From CAVRTM01 sp963724015 (lineage in GTDB: Bacteria; Actinomycetota; Actinomycetes; Actinomycetales; Dermatophilaceae), in NCBI GenBank assembly GCA_963724015.1, contig CAVRTM010000004.1, positions 1 through 64,000 of the forward strand: a DNA stretch of 64,000 nt, given 5' to 3'. A model generated the notes under the pieces. The model did no database searches. It was given only the letters and a program-made list of their open reading frames with translations, and had not been told where the DNA came from. This document shows, in pieces, positions 55,617 to 64,000 of this stretch. A program made the position numbers and the translations under genes. Within the stretch, counting starts at the first letter, position 1. Each line of letters begins with the position of its first letter.

Positions 55617-57094
55617 CTACAGCCAGCTGAAGACCCGCACCGTCGTGCCCTGGGCGTTGGTGCGCAGCTGCACCAGGTCGCACAGCTGGTTGACGAGCCA
55701 GATACCCCGCTGCCCGGAGGTCGCGACGACCGGGATGCGCCGTCCCGCCAGGGGGTCGTCGATGCAGCCGCTGTCGCGGACCTCGCAGACCAGCGCGCCC
55801 TGCTCCTGCCAGATCCGGAGCACCCCCTCCCCGCCACCGTGCTGGACGCTGTTGACGGCGAGCTCCCACACGGCCAGCGTCAGGTCGTCGGTGCGCCCCG
55901 GCCCGAGCCCGGCGTCGATCGCGGAACGGATCACCTGTTGGCGCACGTCGCGGACGTTGCCGCGGCCGAACGGCAGCGCCTCTGCCGTGACCGGGGGTGC
56001 GGGCAGGGCGGTGTCGAGGGCCTCGGCGCCGCCCCGGTCGCCGACGGGGCCGCTGCTGCGGGAGGGACCGGAGCCCGGGACCAGCTCCGGGTGGTGCTTC
56101 GGCGGCGAACCGGATCTCGGCGTCGCTGAGGTGGTCGACGCCGTAGGCGCAGCGCAGCCACAGTGGTGTCGCCCCGATCGAACGCCAGGTTGAGCATGGT
56201 CTCGTGCAGATGGCACTCGGTGCGCTCGACGGGGCGCCGGCCCGGCCACAGGGGCTCCGAGACCCCACGGACAGGACGGCCGTGTGGGTGCTGCTCGTCG
56301 ATGAGCTGCTGCCACGCCGGGATGATGCGGGCCGGGTTGGCGCCGAGCCGGCGGATGTCGACGAGGGTGACGTCCTTGACCCGTGATCCCAGGGCCTCGC
56401 GCACCTGGGTGAGCCGGGGCTCCGGGACGGCGACCATGACGGCGTGGCCGAGGTCGAGCCCCTGCTGGAGGAACGGGACCGTGCCCTCCAGGAAGGCGTC
56501 GTCACCGCGGTAGAGCAGGGCTTCGTGCCGGTAGCGGTGGTCCGCGGGTGGGTCAAGGTTCTCTCCGTGCAGCCGCGGGGCGTTGATCGGTGACCGGCGG
56601 TGGAGCGGGGTGGAGAGGCCGACGCGGGCGCGAGCGCGGCGGCGGGGCGCGAGGACGGAGGCGACGGGCAGAGGAGCCTCGGCGGTGACCGGGAGCCCGA
56701 CGGGCTCGACCCCCTCGCTGATGAGCAGCTGGACCTGACCGGAGGAGACCCCCAGGGCGGCGCCGATGTCGGCAACCTCGAGGCCCTCGACGTACAGCTC
56801 ACGGGCCAGACGGCGACGGGTGAGCAGCTCCTGGGCGGGGAAGCGGACGGTCCCCTTGCGAGCGGCGGCGGCGGCAGCCAGTGCGGCGGAGAGCGCGTCG
56901 GGCATCAGCTCCACGGTGAAGTCGGCGGCGCCCGTGTCGTCCCCCGCATAGGTGGACACCAGCGCCCGCGCCACAGCCTCGACCTGGGACAGACGGGCGG
57001 CAGCTGCCTCGCGGTCGAGCTCGGGGATGCGGACCGCCCAGGCCGAACCGAGATGGGAACACAGCACCCTGTAGGTCCTGGGAACATCGCGCAT
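55617..57094 (-). CDS. HTH-MEDS-HATPase signalling protein, two frame changes as read
   Basis: About 490 residues. Region 1 (1-160): TYRVLCSHLGSAWAVRIPEL resembles HicB-type antitoxins, with the helix-turn-helix-like VEGLEVADIGAALGVSSGQVQLLI. Region 2: MEDS (DcmR sensory) domain YRHEALLYRGDDAFLEGTVPFL and VTLVDIRRLGANPARIIPAWQQL. Frame changes near 56158 and 56098. Region 3: anti-sigma-type ATPase RQQVIRSAIDAGLGPGRTDDLTLAVWELAVNSVQHGG, DSGCIDDPL and GQRGIWLVNQLCDLVQL. MEDS proteins sense one-carbon or redox signals; HATPase_c_2 proteins switch sigma factors. The region 1-2 fusion may be real. ATG 57094. Confidence 0.6.
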
Positions 57095-57273
57095 CGCGGA
57101 CTCCCGCTGGCTGGACGACGCGCCGGGGAACGGCGCGACACCTCCTTGGTAGCACCTTCCGGCGGCGAAAGCCATGCTCGGAGTCGGCGAGGGGCCGAGG
57201 CGGCGGGGCCCCTGGCCCGGACGTGGGCGCGTCGCCGTTCCGAGCTCCGGCGGCTCCGCGAACCAGCCGGACG

Positions 57274-58206
57274 TCACTCGTCCGGCGGCAACGTGATGGC
57301 GCCGTCGACCAGCTGGGCGGCCACCTCCCGCAGGGACTCCCCGTGCTCACGGGCGTAGCGGCGAAGGCGCTCGAAGCCGACATCGGGAAGGACCCCGTCG
57401 CGTCCGGTCAGGAACCCCTTGGCCTGCTCGATGATCACCCGCGTGTCGAGCGCCTGCTGGAGCTGGGCGACGCGTTCCTCGGCCCGTTCCCGGGCCAGCC
57501 GGGCGACGCTGAGGTGGAGGTGGCACACCACGCCGCGGACCACGGGGTCGTCGAGCATGTTGGTGAGCCCGGCCTCCACCCACACCCACGTCTCGTCCGC
57601 TGTGCGGAGACGCAGCTCGCGCCGGGCGTGGGCCCCGGGGATGCGGACCACCTCGGTGAGGAACTCGGCCAGGGCGTCACGGTCCTCGGCGTGCACCAGC
57701 GGCACGATCGAGCTGCCGATGATGGCGTTCTCGTCCCAGCCGAACAGGGGCCCGACGGCGGGGCTGGCGTAGGTGATCACCGCGTCGGCCCGCACCGCGA
57801 CGGCCGCGTCGGTCGAGCGCTCGAGCAGCGGGCGCAGCGCGGTGCCGAGGTTGGCGGAGATGCCGACGATCCCCACCAGCTCGCCGTCACGGTAGATGCC
57901 GGAGTCGGTGACCAGGGCGGGGAACACCGTCCCGTCCTTGCGCCGCACCGGGAAGCCACCCGACCAGGCGACGCCCTTGCGCAGCGCGGCCATGATGTCG
58001 GCCGCGACCTCCGTCGACACGACCGGGACGGTGAGGTCCCCGATGTCCTGGCCGCGAGCCTCGTCTGCCGTCCATCCGTAGAGGCGCTCGGCCCCGGCGT
58101 TCCAGAACACCACGGTCCCATCCGGCCGTGTGGCGATCACCGCCTGACCCACAGCGGCCAGCAGCTCAGCCGGGTCGAACCACTCCCGGTCATCTGCCTG
58201 CGACAT
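57274..58206 (-). CDS. PAS-PAS-ANTAR RNA-binding regulator
   Basis: A 310-residue protein. PAS 1 (AVIATRPDGTVVFWNAGAERLYGW), PAS 2 (VRADAVITYASPAVGPLFGW) and a C-terminal ANTAR domain (RVIIEQAKGFLTGRDG and YAREHGESLREVAAQLVDG). ANTAR proteins bind stem loops in nascent mRNA to block termination; the PAS domains sense a ligand. Transcribed in the direction of the MEDS protein gene with 179 bases between, so the two may share signalling. ATG 58206. Confidence 0.88.
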   Translation of the reverse strand: MSQADDREWFDPAELLAAVGQAVIATRPDGTVVFWNAGAERLYGWTADEARGQDIGDLTVPVVSTEVAADIMAALRKGVAWSGGFPVRRKDGTVFPALVTDSGIYRDGELVGIVGISANLGTALRPLLERSTDAAVAVRADAVITYASPAVGPLFGWDENAIIGSSIVPLVHAEDRDALAEFLTEVVRIPGAHARRELRLRTADETWVWVEAGLTNMLDDPVVRGVVCHLHLSVARLARERAEERVAQLQQALDTRVIIEQAKGFLTGRDGVLPDVGFERLRRYAREHGESLREVAAQLVDGAITLPPDE

Positions 58207-58314
58207 CGTGCGCCTCCTGCCCCGGTCGGTCAGTGGCTGACCCGGGGACGTCCACGCTAACCCCCGCAGGGGCGACCCCGCAGGGGGGCCCCGCACCGTC
58301 CCGGGAAGGGGGTC

Positions 58315-60454
58315 CTACCGCAGCGTCAGCTGCAGGGTCGGGGGCGTGGTGGTCTGCCGGCTGGTGAGCCCCAGACCGTCGGTGCTGGTGGTGGTCAGCC
58401 CGAGGGACAGGGTGGATCCGACGTCGCCCTGCAGGCGCGTTCGGGCTGAGGGCGACTGAGTACGGCGCGTTCGTGGCCGTCGGCTTGGCCAGCGAGCCGA
58501 GCGTGGTCGAGCCGAGTGCCTTGCGGGTGGTGTAGGTGGTGCTCTCTGACCAGGTGTCGTCGGTGACGGGGCGGACGGTGAAGGTGCCGCCGGAGCCGCT
58601 GGCGGTGCTGGTGGTGGTGCGCACCTTCAGCGTGGCGGCGGTGATGGTGCGCCCGGCGTAGGGGGCGAGGTTGAACTTGAGGTAGCCGGTGTTGACCGGG
58701 CTGTTGTCGACCCAGACGGTGGTCGCGGTGCCGTACGTGGTGCCCGGGCTGGAGCCGTTGACGTAGGTGTCGGCCGTCGCCGGGAGCGTGACGGTGGTCG
58801 TCGAGGCGGCCGCGGTGGTGAAGGTCCAGCTCTTCGCGGCGACGGTGTTGCCGGCGAGGTCCTTGGCTCCGTTGACGCGGGCGGTGTAGGACGTGCCGGC
58901 CTTGAGGTTGGCCGTCGGGTTGAGCGTGGCGGTGGTCCCCGCGACGTCGAGTGTGACGGCGCCTGCCAGTGGCGCCGTGCCGGTCCCCTCCGAGAGGGTG
59001 AACGTGGAGGTGTTGACGCTGGCCGGGTCCATCGCCTCCGAGAAGGTGGCGGTGACGTTGGCCGTCACGCCCTGCCCGGTGGCCTTGTCCGACGGGCTGA
59101 CCGTGGTGACGGTCGGCGCGGTCGTGTCGCCGCCGCGGATGGTCATGAAGTTGTGCACGTAGTACCGGGTGCTGTCGTCGCCGGCCAGGACGAGCAGGCC
59201 GGTGCTGCTGTTGACGGTCTGCTTGGTCGACGTGGTGTTGTTGATCTTGGGGTCCAGCGAGCTCTTGATGAACGGCGTGCCGATGCCGGCGTCGAAGGCG
59301 AGCGTGCCCAGCGGGGCGTTCTTGGTGTAGACGGTGCCGCCGCTGCAGCACGGCCCCGCGCCGAACAGGTGAGCCTCGTGGTTGGTCGAGTCGAGAAGGA
59401 TGATCACCCGGGTGACGTCGTCCTTGACCTGCCAGGCGGTGCTGTGCGTCCACGTGCCGTTGAGGTTGAGCCGGTAGACCACGATCAGCGGGTCGCTGGG
59501 GTCGGGGTTGGACGCGTCGTTCTTGCTCGTCTTGACCGCGGCGTAGAGGTTGCCGGAGGCGTCGGCGTCGATCGACTTGATGTTGAGGTGGTCATCCGGG
59601 CACAGCGTGTCGGCGCACAGCCGCGTTCCCGCCCAGGACGCGGCGCTGTCGCCGGCCCCGTCGATGTGGCTGGCGAAGTACAGGCCGTTGGCGGTCCCGG
59701 CGATCTCGTTGGACCAGAGCACCCCGATCCGGCGGGTGGCGGTGTTGGAGTCCTTGTAGGCGACCAGGGTGGCGATGTCGTCCAGGCTGAGGTTGTCGGC
59801 GCCGGTGACCGGCAGCACGTAAGGGGCGGTCCAGGTGGTGTCGTCGGTGGTGGAGTGGGCGACGCGGACCTCGCGGCCACCGGCGGCGTTCTCGGTGGTG
59901 TAGGTGGCCCACAGCTTGCCGGTGCTGTCCTTGTCCAGCACCGCGGCCTCGGCCTTCTTGTTCACCACCGTCTTGGACGCCTCGAGCGTGTACTTCTTGG
60001 TGGCGGTGCTGTAGCCGAAGCGCTGGAACTTCAGGCCGAGGTCGGTGGCCGTGGCGTCGGTGTCCTTCATGTGGGTCAGCACGTAGAGCTTGCTCCCGTC
60101 CCACAGGGTGTCCGCCTCGGCGTTGCGGCGGCCGTCGATGATCGTGCCGGTGGGCGTCCAGGCGTTGGTGGCTTGCGTGGCCTGGTTGAACCGGTGGATC
60201 TCCATGCGGCGGACGGTGTTGTTCCAGAGGGCGCCCCACCAGGTGCCGTCGGCGTACCAGAGCTTGCTCTCGGGCTTCTGGCCGGTCGGGGCGGTGATCG
60301 AGGTGGAGTAGGAGAAGTCGCGGTAGCCGACCTCCACCGCAGCCGACCGTGCGCCCGGCGGTGCGACCAGCGAGCCGGCGACCAGCCCCGCCAGCACGGC
60401 TCCGAGGGCCAGCAGGCGGGTGGGCGCGAGTGCACGACGGCCGTAGGACTGCAT
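58315..60454 (-). CDS. Large secreted protein with Ig-like and CBM96/DNRLRE-type domains, frameshifted at the end
   Basis: About 712 residues. Signal peptide LLALGAVLAGLVAGSLV, then a beta-propeller-like domain with SLDDIATLVAYKDSN and ASGNLYAAVKTSKND, a Big_5-like Ig domain (TTVSPSDKATGQGVTANVT, FSEAMDPASVN, LAGNTVAAKSWTF) and a C-terminal carbohydrate-binding-type domain (ATADTYVNGSSPGTTYG, GYLKFNLAPYAG, TWSESTTYTTRKAL). Near 58436 a frame change precedes the end GSTLSLGLTTTSTDG. It is exported and probably binds a surface glycan. ATG 60454. Confidence 0.7.
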
Positions 60455-60663
60455 GGTTCCCCCTGGTGGCTGTTGGTGCGCGCCAGCGTGTCCCAGGTGG
60501 GTCGGACGGAGATCAGTTCCGTGCCGTAGCGGCACACCCCCCATGTGAGGGGGAAGCCGGAGTAGCCGGGTGTGTCCCGCTTTCGGTGCCAGCGCGCTCG
60601 TCCGGCTGGACGAAGTGGAGACGCACGCACTGCTGCGTGAAGGGCGGCGGGCAGGATGAGTCC

Positions 60664-61413
60664 ATGCGGACCTTCGATGAACTGATCGCCGAGGCCGAGT
60701 CGGCGGACATCACAGGCTGGGGCTTCGCGTGGCTCGATGGTCGCGCCACGGAGCAACGTCCACCGTGGGGATACTCCCGTCTACTCGGCGACCGGCTGGC
60801 ACGTGCCACGTCCGCACTGGACATCGACACCGGTGGCGGGGAGGTCGTCTCGGAGGTGTCAGTGCTGCCTGAGCGGATGTGTGTCACAGAAGCGTGGCCT
60901 CCAAACGCGCAACGGGCGCGTGAGGTACTGGGTCCGCGAGGCGTTGAGGTGCACGAGACGAAGCCGGACCAGCCACTGCCCTTCCCTGACGAGACGTTCG
61001 ACCTGGTGACGGCGCGCCACCCGGTGAGGCCGGACTGGTCAGAGATCCAGCGCGTGCTCATGCCCGGCGGGCACTACTTCGCCCAGCACGTCGGCCCGGC
61101 CTCCGCGTTCGAGCTGATCGAGTTCTTCCTCGGCCCACTTCCCGAGCAGCGGCAGGGCCGAGACCCCCGCCGTGAGGTCGCGCAGGCTGAGCAGGCGGGA
61201 CTGACCGTCACGGACCTTCGCACGGCCCGCTGTCGGATGGAGTTCTTCGACGTCGGTGCAGTCGTCTGGGTTCTGCGCAAGTGCGTCTGGTGGGTCCCTG
61301 ACTTCTCCGTCGACCGGTACCGCGCCAAGCTGTTGGAGCTGGACGACCTGATCCGACACCGGGGGGCGTTCGTGGCGCACTCAACGCGCCATCTCCTCGA
61401 AGCTCGGCGGTAG
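60664..61413 (+). CDS. Class I SAM-dependent methyltransferase
   Basis: A 249-residue methyltransferase. The SAM motif is ALDIDTGGGEVVSEV with an acidic strand (SVLPERMCVTEAWPPN), and the family landmarks FPDETFDLVTARHPVRPDWSEIQRVLMPGGHYFAQHVGP. Substrate unknown. The codon use is a little more relaxed than the neighbours and an IS5-type remnant lies right after its stop, so recent acquisition is possible. ATG 60664. Confidence 0.8.
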   Translation: MRTFDELIAEAESADITGWGFAWLDGRATEQRPPWGYSRLLGDRLARATSALDIDTGGGEVVSEVSVLPERMCVTEAWPPNAQRAREVLGPRGVEVHETKPDQPLPFPDETFDLVTARHPVRPDWSEIQRVLMPGGHYFAQHVGPASAFELIEFFLGPLPEQRQGRDPRREVAQAEQAGLTVTDLRTARCRMEFFDVGAVVWVLRKCVWWVPDFSVDRYRAKLLELDDLIRHRGAFVAHSTRHLLEARR

Positions 61414-61419
61414 GCCGGT

Positions 61420-61491
61420 CCCCTGACCGTTTTGCGTCACCGGTTCCAGGACGTTCCACAGGTCGTCGGTGAGGTCACGCGGGTAGGACAT
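61420..61491 (-). mobile_element. IS5-type transposase N-terminal remnant
   Basis: The reverse strand from ATG 61491 reads MSYPRDLTDDLWNVLEPV and then leaves the family sequence, the characteristic start of IS5/IS4 group transposases (MSYPXDLTDXXW). Only about 20 residues remain. Confidence 0.5.
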
Positions 61492-61555
61492 GCCCGCACA
61501 GCGACGACGAGCGCCACCGCCGCAACAGGGACACACCCAGTCAGGGCCTCGGCCG

Positions 61556-62047
61556 TCAGGAGGCTGGCGCGTCCAGGACCACGATGCCGTCGTCGTCGCT
61601 CCACAGCCGTTGGCCGGGGCGGAAGGTCACCCCGCCGAACGAGACGGCGGCGTCGACCTCTCCCACGCCGTCCTTGGCGCTCTTGCGGGGGTTGGACCCG
61701 AGCGCCTTGACCCCGAGGTCGAGCTCGCGCAGCGCCGCGACGTCACGCACCGCGCCGTGGATCACCACGCCGGCCCACCCGTGCTCGACGGCGGAGGCAG
61801 CGATGAGGTCGCCCATCAGCGCCGAGTGCAGCGAGCCGCCGCCGTCGACGACGAGCACCTGCCCCTGCCCGGGTGTGGACAGGACCTGCTTGACCAGGGC
61901 GTTGTCCTGCAGGCAGCGCACCGTGCGCACCAGCCCGGTGAACGAGGCGCGGCCGCCGTACTGGCGCAGCTGCACGTCGCAGCTGGCGAGGGCCTCGCCG
62001 TGCTCGTCAACCAGGTCGGCGGTGGCAGCGGTGGGGTGCAGGTCCAT
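61556..62047 (-). CDS. rraA: RraA family protein (RNase E regulator/HMG aldolase-like)
   Basis: A 163-residue RraA-fold protein: FTGLVRTVRCLQDNALVKQVLST, VLVVDGGGSLHSALMGDLIAASA, GVVIHGAVRDVAALRELDLGVKALG and FGGVTFRPGQRLWSDDDGIVVL. RraA binds RNase E in Proteobacteria, while close relatives are 4-hydroxy-4-methyl-2-oxoglutarate aldolases; in actinobacteria the aldolase/decarboxylase role is more likely. ATG 62047 follows AAGGA; another ATG at 62077 is less well placed. Confidence 0.85.
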   Translation of the reverse strand: MDLHPTAATADLVDEHGEALASCDVQLRQYGGRASFTGLVRTVRCLQDNALVKQVLSTPGQGQVLVVDGGGSLHSALMGDLIAASAVEHGWAGVVIHGAVRDVAALRELDLGVKALGSNPRKSAKDGVGEVDAAVSFGGVTFRPGQRLWSDDDGIVVLDAPAS

Positions 62048-62073
62048 GGGTGTCCTTGGGTCGGGGGAGGGGG

Positions 62074-62748
62074 TCATGGTCGCCAGGCGTAGCGGCGCTC
62101 GGGGCGCCCGACGCCGCCGTAGCGCAGGTGCACCTCGGCCTGCCCGACGCTCACGAAGTGCTCGAGGTAGCGGCGGACGCTGACCCGGGCCAGGCCGACG
62201 GCCTCGGCGCACTCGGACGCGGACAGGTCACGGCCTGCGGCCCGCAGCGCCTGCTCGATGAGGTCGGCGGTCTCCGGGCTCAGCTTCTTGGGGAGCCTCG
62301 CGTCCGCCACCGCGTCGGCAGGGCGGCGGAACACCCGGTTGACGTCCTGCTGCTCGGCGGTGTCCTCGGCGTCCAGCCTCCGGTAGGACTGCTCGTAGTG
62401 CAGCAGGCTGTCGCGCAGGTCGTCGCGCGAGAACGGCTTGAGCAGGTAGTGCACGATGCCGCCGCGCAGCGCCTGGCGCACCGTCTCGGCCTCACGGGCG
62501 GCACTGATGACGATGGCGTCCAGGTCGGGATGCGCCTCCCGCAGTCGCGGCAGCAGGGCGAGCCCGTTGACGTCGGGGAGGTGGATGTCCAGCAGCACCA
62601 GGTCCGGTCGCGTCGCTCGTACGGCGGCGACGGCCTGGCTGCCCGTGGAGCTGACGTCGACGACGGTGAACCCGGGCACGCTCTCGACGAAGCCGCGGTG
62701 GATCCGCGCCACCATGAAGTCGTCGTCGACCACCAGCACCCGGATCAC
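62074..62748 (-). CDS. CitB/DcuR-family response regulator
   Basis: A 224-residue regulator of the DpiA/CitB/DcuR class: receiver VLVVDDDFMVARIHRGFVES, phosphoacceptor LVLLDIHLPDVNGL, HYLLKPFSRDDLRDSL, then an HTH domain (LSASECAEAVGLARVSVRRYLEHFV). Controls uptake of carboxylic acids in most members. GTG start 62748 overlaps the sensor kinase stop (GTGA). Confidence 0.85.
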   Translation of the reverse strand: MIRVLVVDDDFMVARIHRGFVESVPGFTVVDVSSTGSQAVAAVRATRPDLVLLDIHLPDVNGLALLPRLREAHPDLDAIVISAAREAETVRQALRGGIVHYLLKPFSRDDLRDSLLHYEQSYRRLDAEDTAEQQDVNRVFRRPADAVADARLPKKLSPETADLIEQALRAAGRDLSASECAEAVGLARVSVRRYLEHFVSVGQAEVHLRYGGVGRPERRYAWRP

Positions 62749-64000
62749 GCCATCACCTCGGCGCGGGGCAGCCTCGCGGTGAACACCGCGCCGCGGTCGT
62801 TGTGGACGCTGACGTCGCCTCCACGGCGGCGGCAGACCAGGCCGGTGAGGGCCAGGCCGAACCCGCGGGTGGTCCCGGCGTCCGGCGCCTTGGTCGTGAA
62901 CCCCCGCTCGAACACGCGCTGCTGCAGGCCGGCCTCCACCCCGGGCCCGCTGTCCCGGACCACGACCACGACGTCCGGGCCGTCCTCACGGACGTCCACC
63001 TCGACCCAGCGCCCGTTGTCCTCACCCTCCTCGCCGGCGAGGTCCTCGACGTTCCCCGCCGAGCTCGCGACGGCGTCGAGGGCGTTGTCGACCAGGTTGC
63101 CGACGACCGTCGTGAGGTCGACCGAGAGGTCGTCATCGACCCGGCCGAGGCGCGCTCCCTCGGCGAACCGCAGGGTCACCCGCCGCTCGGCCGCGAGGCT
63201 GGCCTTCGCCACGAGCAGCGCCGTCAGCGCGGGGTCGGAGATGCGGGACGCCACCTCGTCGTTGAGCGCGGCCCGGCCGCGGGTGACGTTGTCGATGAAG
63301 CGGACCACGTCGTCGTACTCGCGCAGCTGGACCAGGCCCGAGATGACGTGCAGCTGGTTGGCGAACTCGTGCGTCTGGGCGCGCAGGGTGTCGGTGGCCT
63401 GCTGCACCACGCCGAGCTCGTGCCGCAGCGCGCTCAGCTCGGTGCGGTCGCGCAGCGTCGTCACCGAGCCGATCACGCGCCCGCGGGAGGTCATGGGCTT
63501 GCGGTTCATCGTGAGCACCCGGTCGCCGACGACCGAGACCAGGTCGGTGCCCTGGCGCCGCCCGGTGAGGACGTCGCGCAGCTGCTCGTCCACGGGCAGG
63601 TCGGCCAGGCTGAGCCCACGCAGTCGTACGGCAGGTCCAGCAGCACGCACGCGCTGTCGTTGATCAACGTGACGCGCCCGTCGGGGTCGAGGCCGACCAG
63701 CCCCTCCTTGACGCCGTGCAGCATCGCCTCCCGGTGCTCCACCAGGCGGGTGATCTCCTGTGGCTCCAGGCCCAGCGTCTGGCGTTTCACCCGGCGCGCC
63801 AGCAGCAGCGAGCCGAGGACCCCGAGCGCGCCGGCGATGCCCAGGTAGGTCACCAGGTTCGGCACCGCCGCACGCCACCGTTGCAGCACCGAGGGGTAGT
63901 CCCGCTCCACTACCGCGACGCCGACGATGCGCCCCTGCGACGGGGCGAACACCGGCACCTGCGCCGACACCACCGTGCGAGGTCCGGTGTCCACCAGGCC
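62745..64000 (-). CDS. CitA/DcuS-family sensor histidine kinase, cut by window edge, frameshifted
   Basis: The visible part has an extracytoplasmic PAS fragment (VFAPSQGRIVGVAVVERDYP), a membrane helix (YLGIAGALGVLGSLLLA), a cytoplasmic PAS (AMLHGVKEGLVGLDPDGRVTLINDS), a frame change near 63625, a dimerisation helix with the histidine in HEFANQLHVISGLVQL, and the ATPase with VGNLVDNALDAV, DSGPGV and GFGLALTGLV. Pairs with the upstream-overlapping regulator as a CitAB-like system for citrate or C4-dicarboxylates. The N-terminus lies beyond 64000. Confidence 0.85.
   Translation of the reverse strand, partial: PGGHRTSHGGVGAGAGVRPVAGAHRRRRGSGAGLPLGAATVACGGAEPGDLPGHRRRARGPRLAAAGAPGETPDAGPGATGDHPPGGAPGGDAARRQGGAGRPRPRRARHVDQRQRVRAAGPAVRLRGLSLADLPVDEQLRDVLTGRRQGTDLVSVVGDRVLTMNRKPMTSRGRVIGSVTTLRDRTELSALRHELGVVQQATDTLRAQTHEFANQLHVISGLVQLREYDDVVRFIDNVTRGRAALNDEVASRISDPALTALLVAKASLAAERRVTLRFAEGARLGRVDDDLSVDLTTVVGNLVDNALDAVASSAGNVEDLAGEEGEDNGRWVEVDVREDGPDVVVVVRDSGPGVEAGLQQRVFERGFTTKAPDAGTTRGFGLALTGLVCRRRGGDVSVHNDRGAVFTARLPRAEVMA

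Noticed and set aside
54709..61500. Genomic island integrated at tRNA-Thr
   Set aside because: No repeat of the tRNA 3' end was seen in the window and no integrase gene is present.

Overview
The window is from a high-GC actinobacterium, most likely of the order Micrococcales and possibly Intrasporangiaceae- or Dermatophilaceae-like (inference). The evidence is the gene set: mycothiol genes (mshA, a mycothiol-dependent formaldehyde dehydrogenase), carD, senX3/regX3, an Rpf muralytic enzyme, glnR and LytR-CpsA-Psr. Almost all coding sequence from 8.8 kb onward has strong G/C third-position bias, GTG starts and 4-bp stop/start overlaps.

Layout. (1) 1-8771 is a lower-GC, damaged polysaccharide locus: a CheR-type fragment at the left edge, O-antigen ligase, Wzz-like protein, family 2 glycosyltransferase, Wzx flippase, FkbM methyltransferase, polysaccharide deacetylase and a GT4 glycosyltransferase. 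Only the flippase, the FkbM protein and the deacetylase are intact. (2) 8.8-24.3 kb is core metabolism and regulation: glnR, moaD, nitrobindin, LMW phosphatase, LCP protein, a Fur-family regulator with ygfZ, an XRE regulator coupled to an HBHA-like protein, asparaginase, dtd, hydrolase, cupin, methyltransferase, mshA, a YbjN protein and gpmA. (3) 24.4-37.4 kb holds a MarR/YhgE-like divergon, phoU<->senX3-regX3, carD-ispD-ispF, a LON-domain protein, mscR with its metallo-beta-lactamase partner, cysS and rlmB. (4) 37.5-49.6 kb is a maltose/trehalose block: DUF4032 protein, the ABC ATPase, malEFG, a GH13 enzyme, a LacI-family regulator and otsA-otsB. (5) 49.6-64 kb has a CBS protein, a Ser/Thr kinase, a ThrE-type exporter, rpf behind a c-di-AMP (ydaO) riboswitch, tRNA-Thr, a stress-signalling group (J-like membrane protein, MEDS/ATPase protein, PAS-ANTAR protein), a large secreted protein, a methyltransferase beside an IS5-type remnant, rraA and a CitAB-like two-component system cut by the right edge.

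Many genes, including conserved core genes, change reading frame internally, often at C/G homopolymers (glnR, the LCP gene, the asparaginase gene, otsA, otsB, the GH13 gene, the kinase gene and others). Several of these look like sequence errors rather than gene decay; where a gene is frame-disrupted the entry says so and gives the rough position. In the left polysaccharide region true decay is also likely, because the CheR and ligase genes are truncated as well as shifted.

Sites read directly from sequence include the riboswitch, CTGCAAG operators in phase in front of malE, palindromic operators at the XRE and MarR genes, a PHO-box-like repeat between phoU and senX3, two copies of an 81-bp palindromic repeat (the first supplies the mshA stop codon), and clear hairpin terminators between convergent genes.
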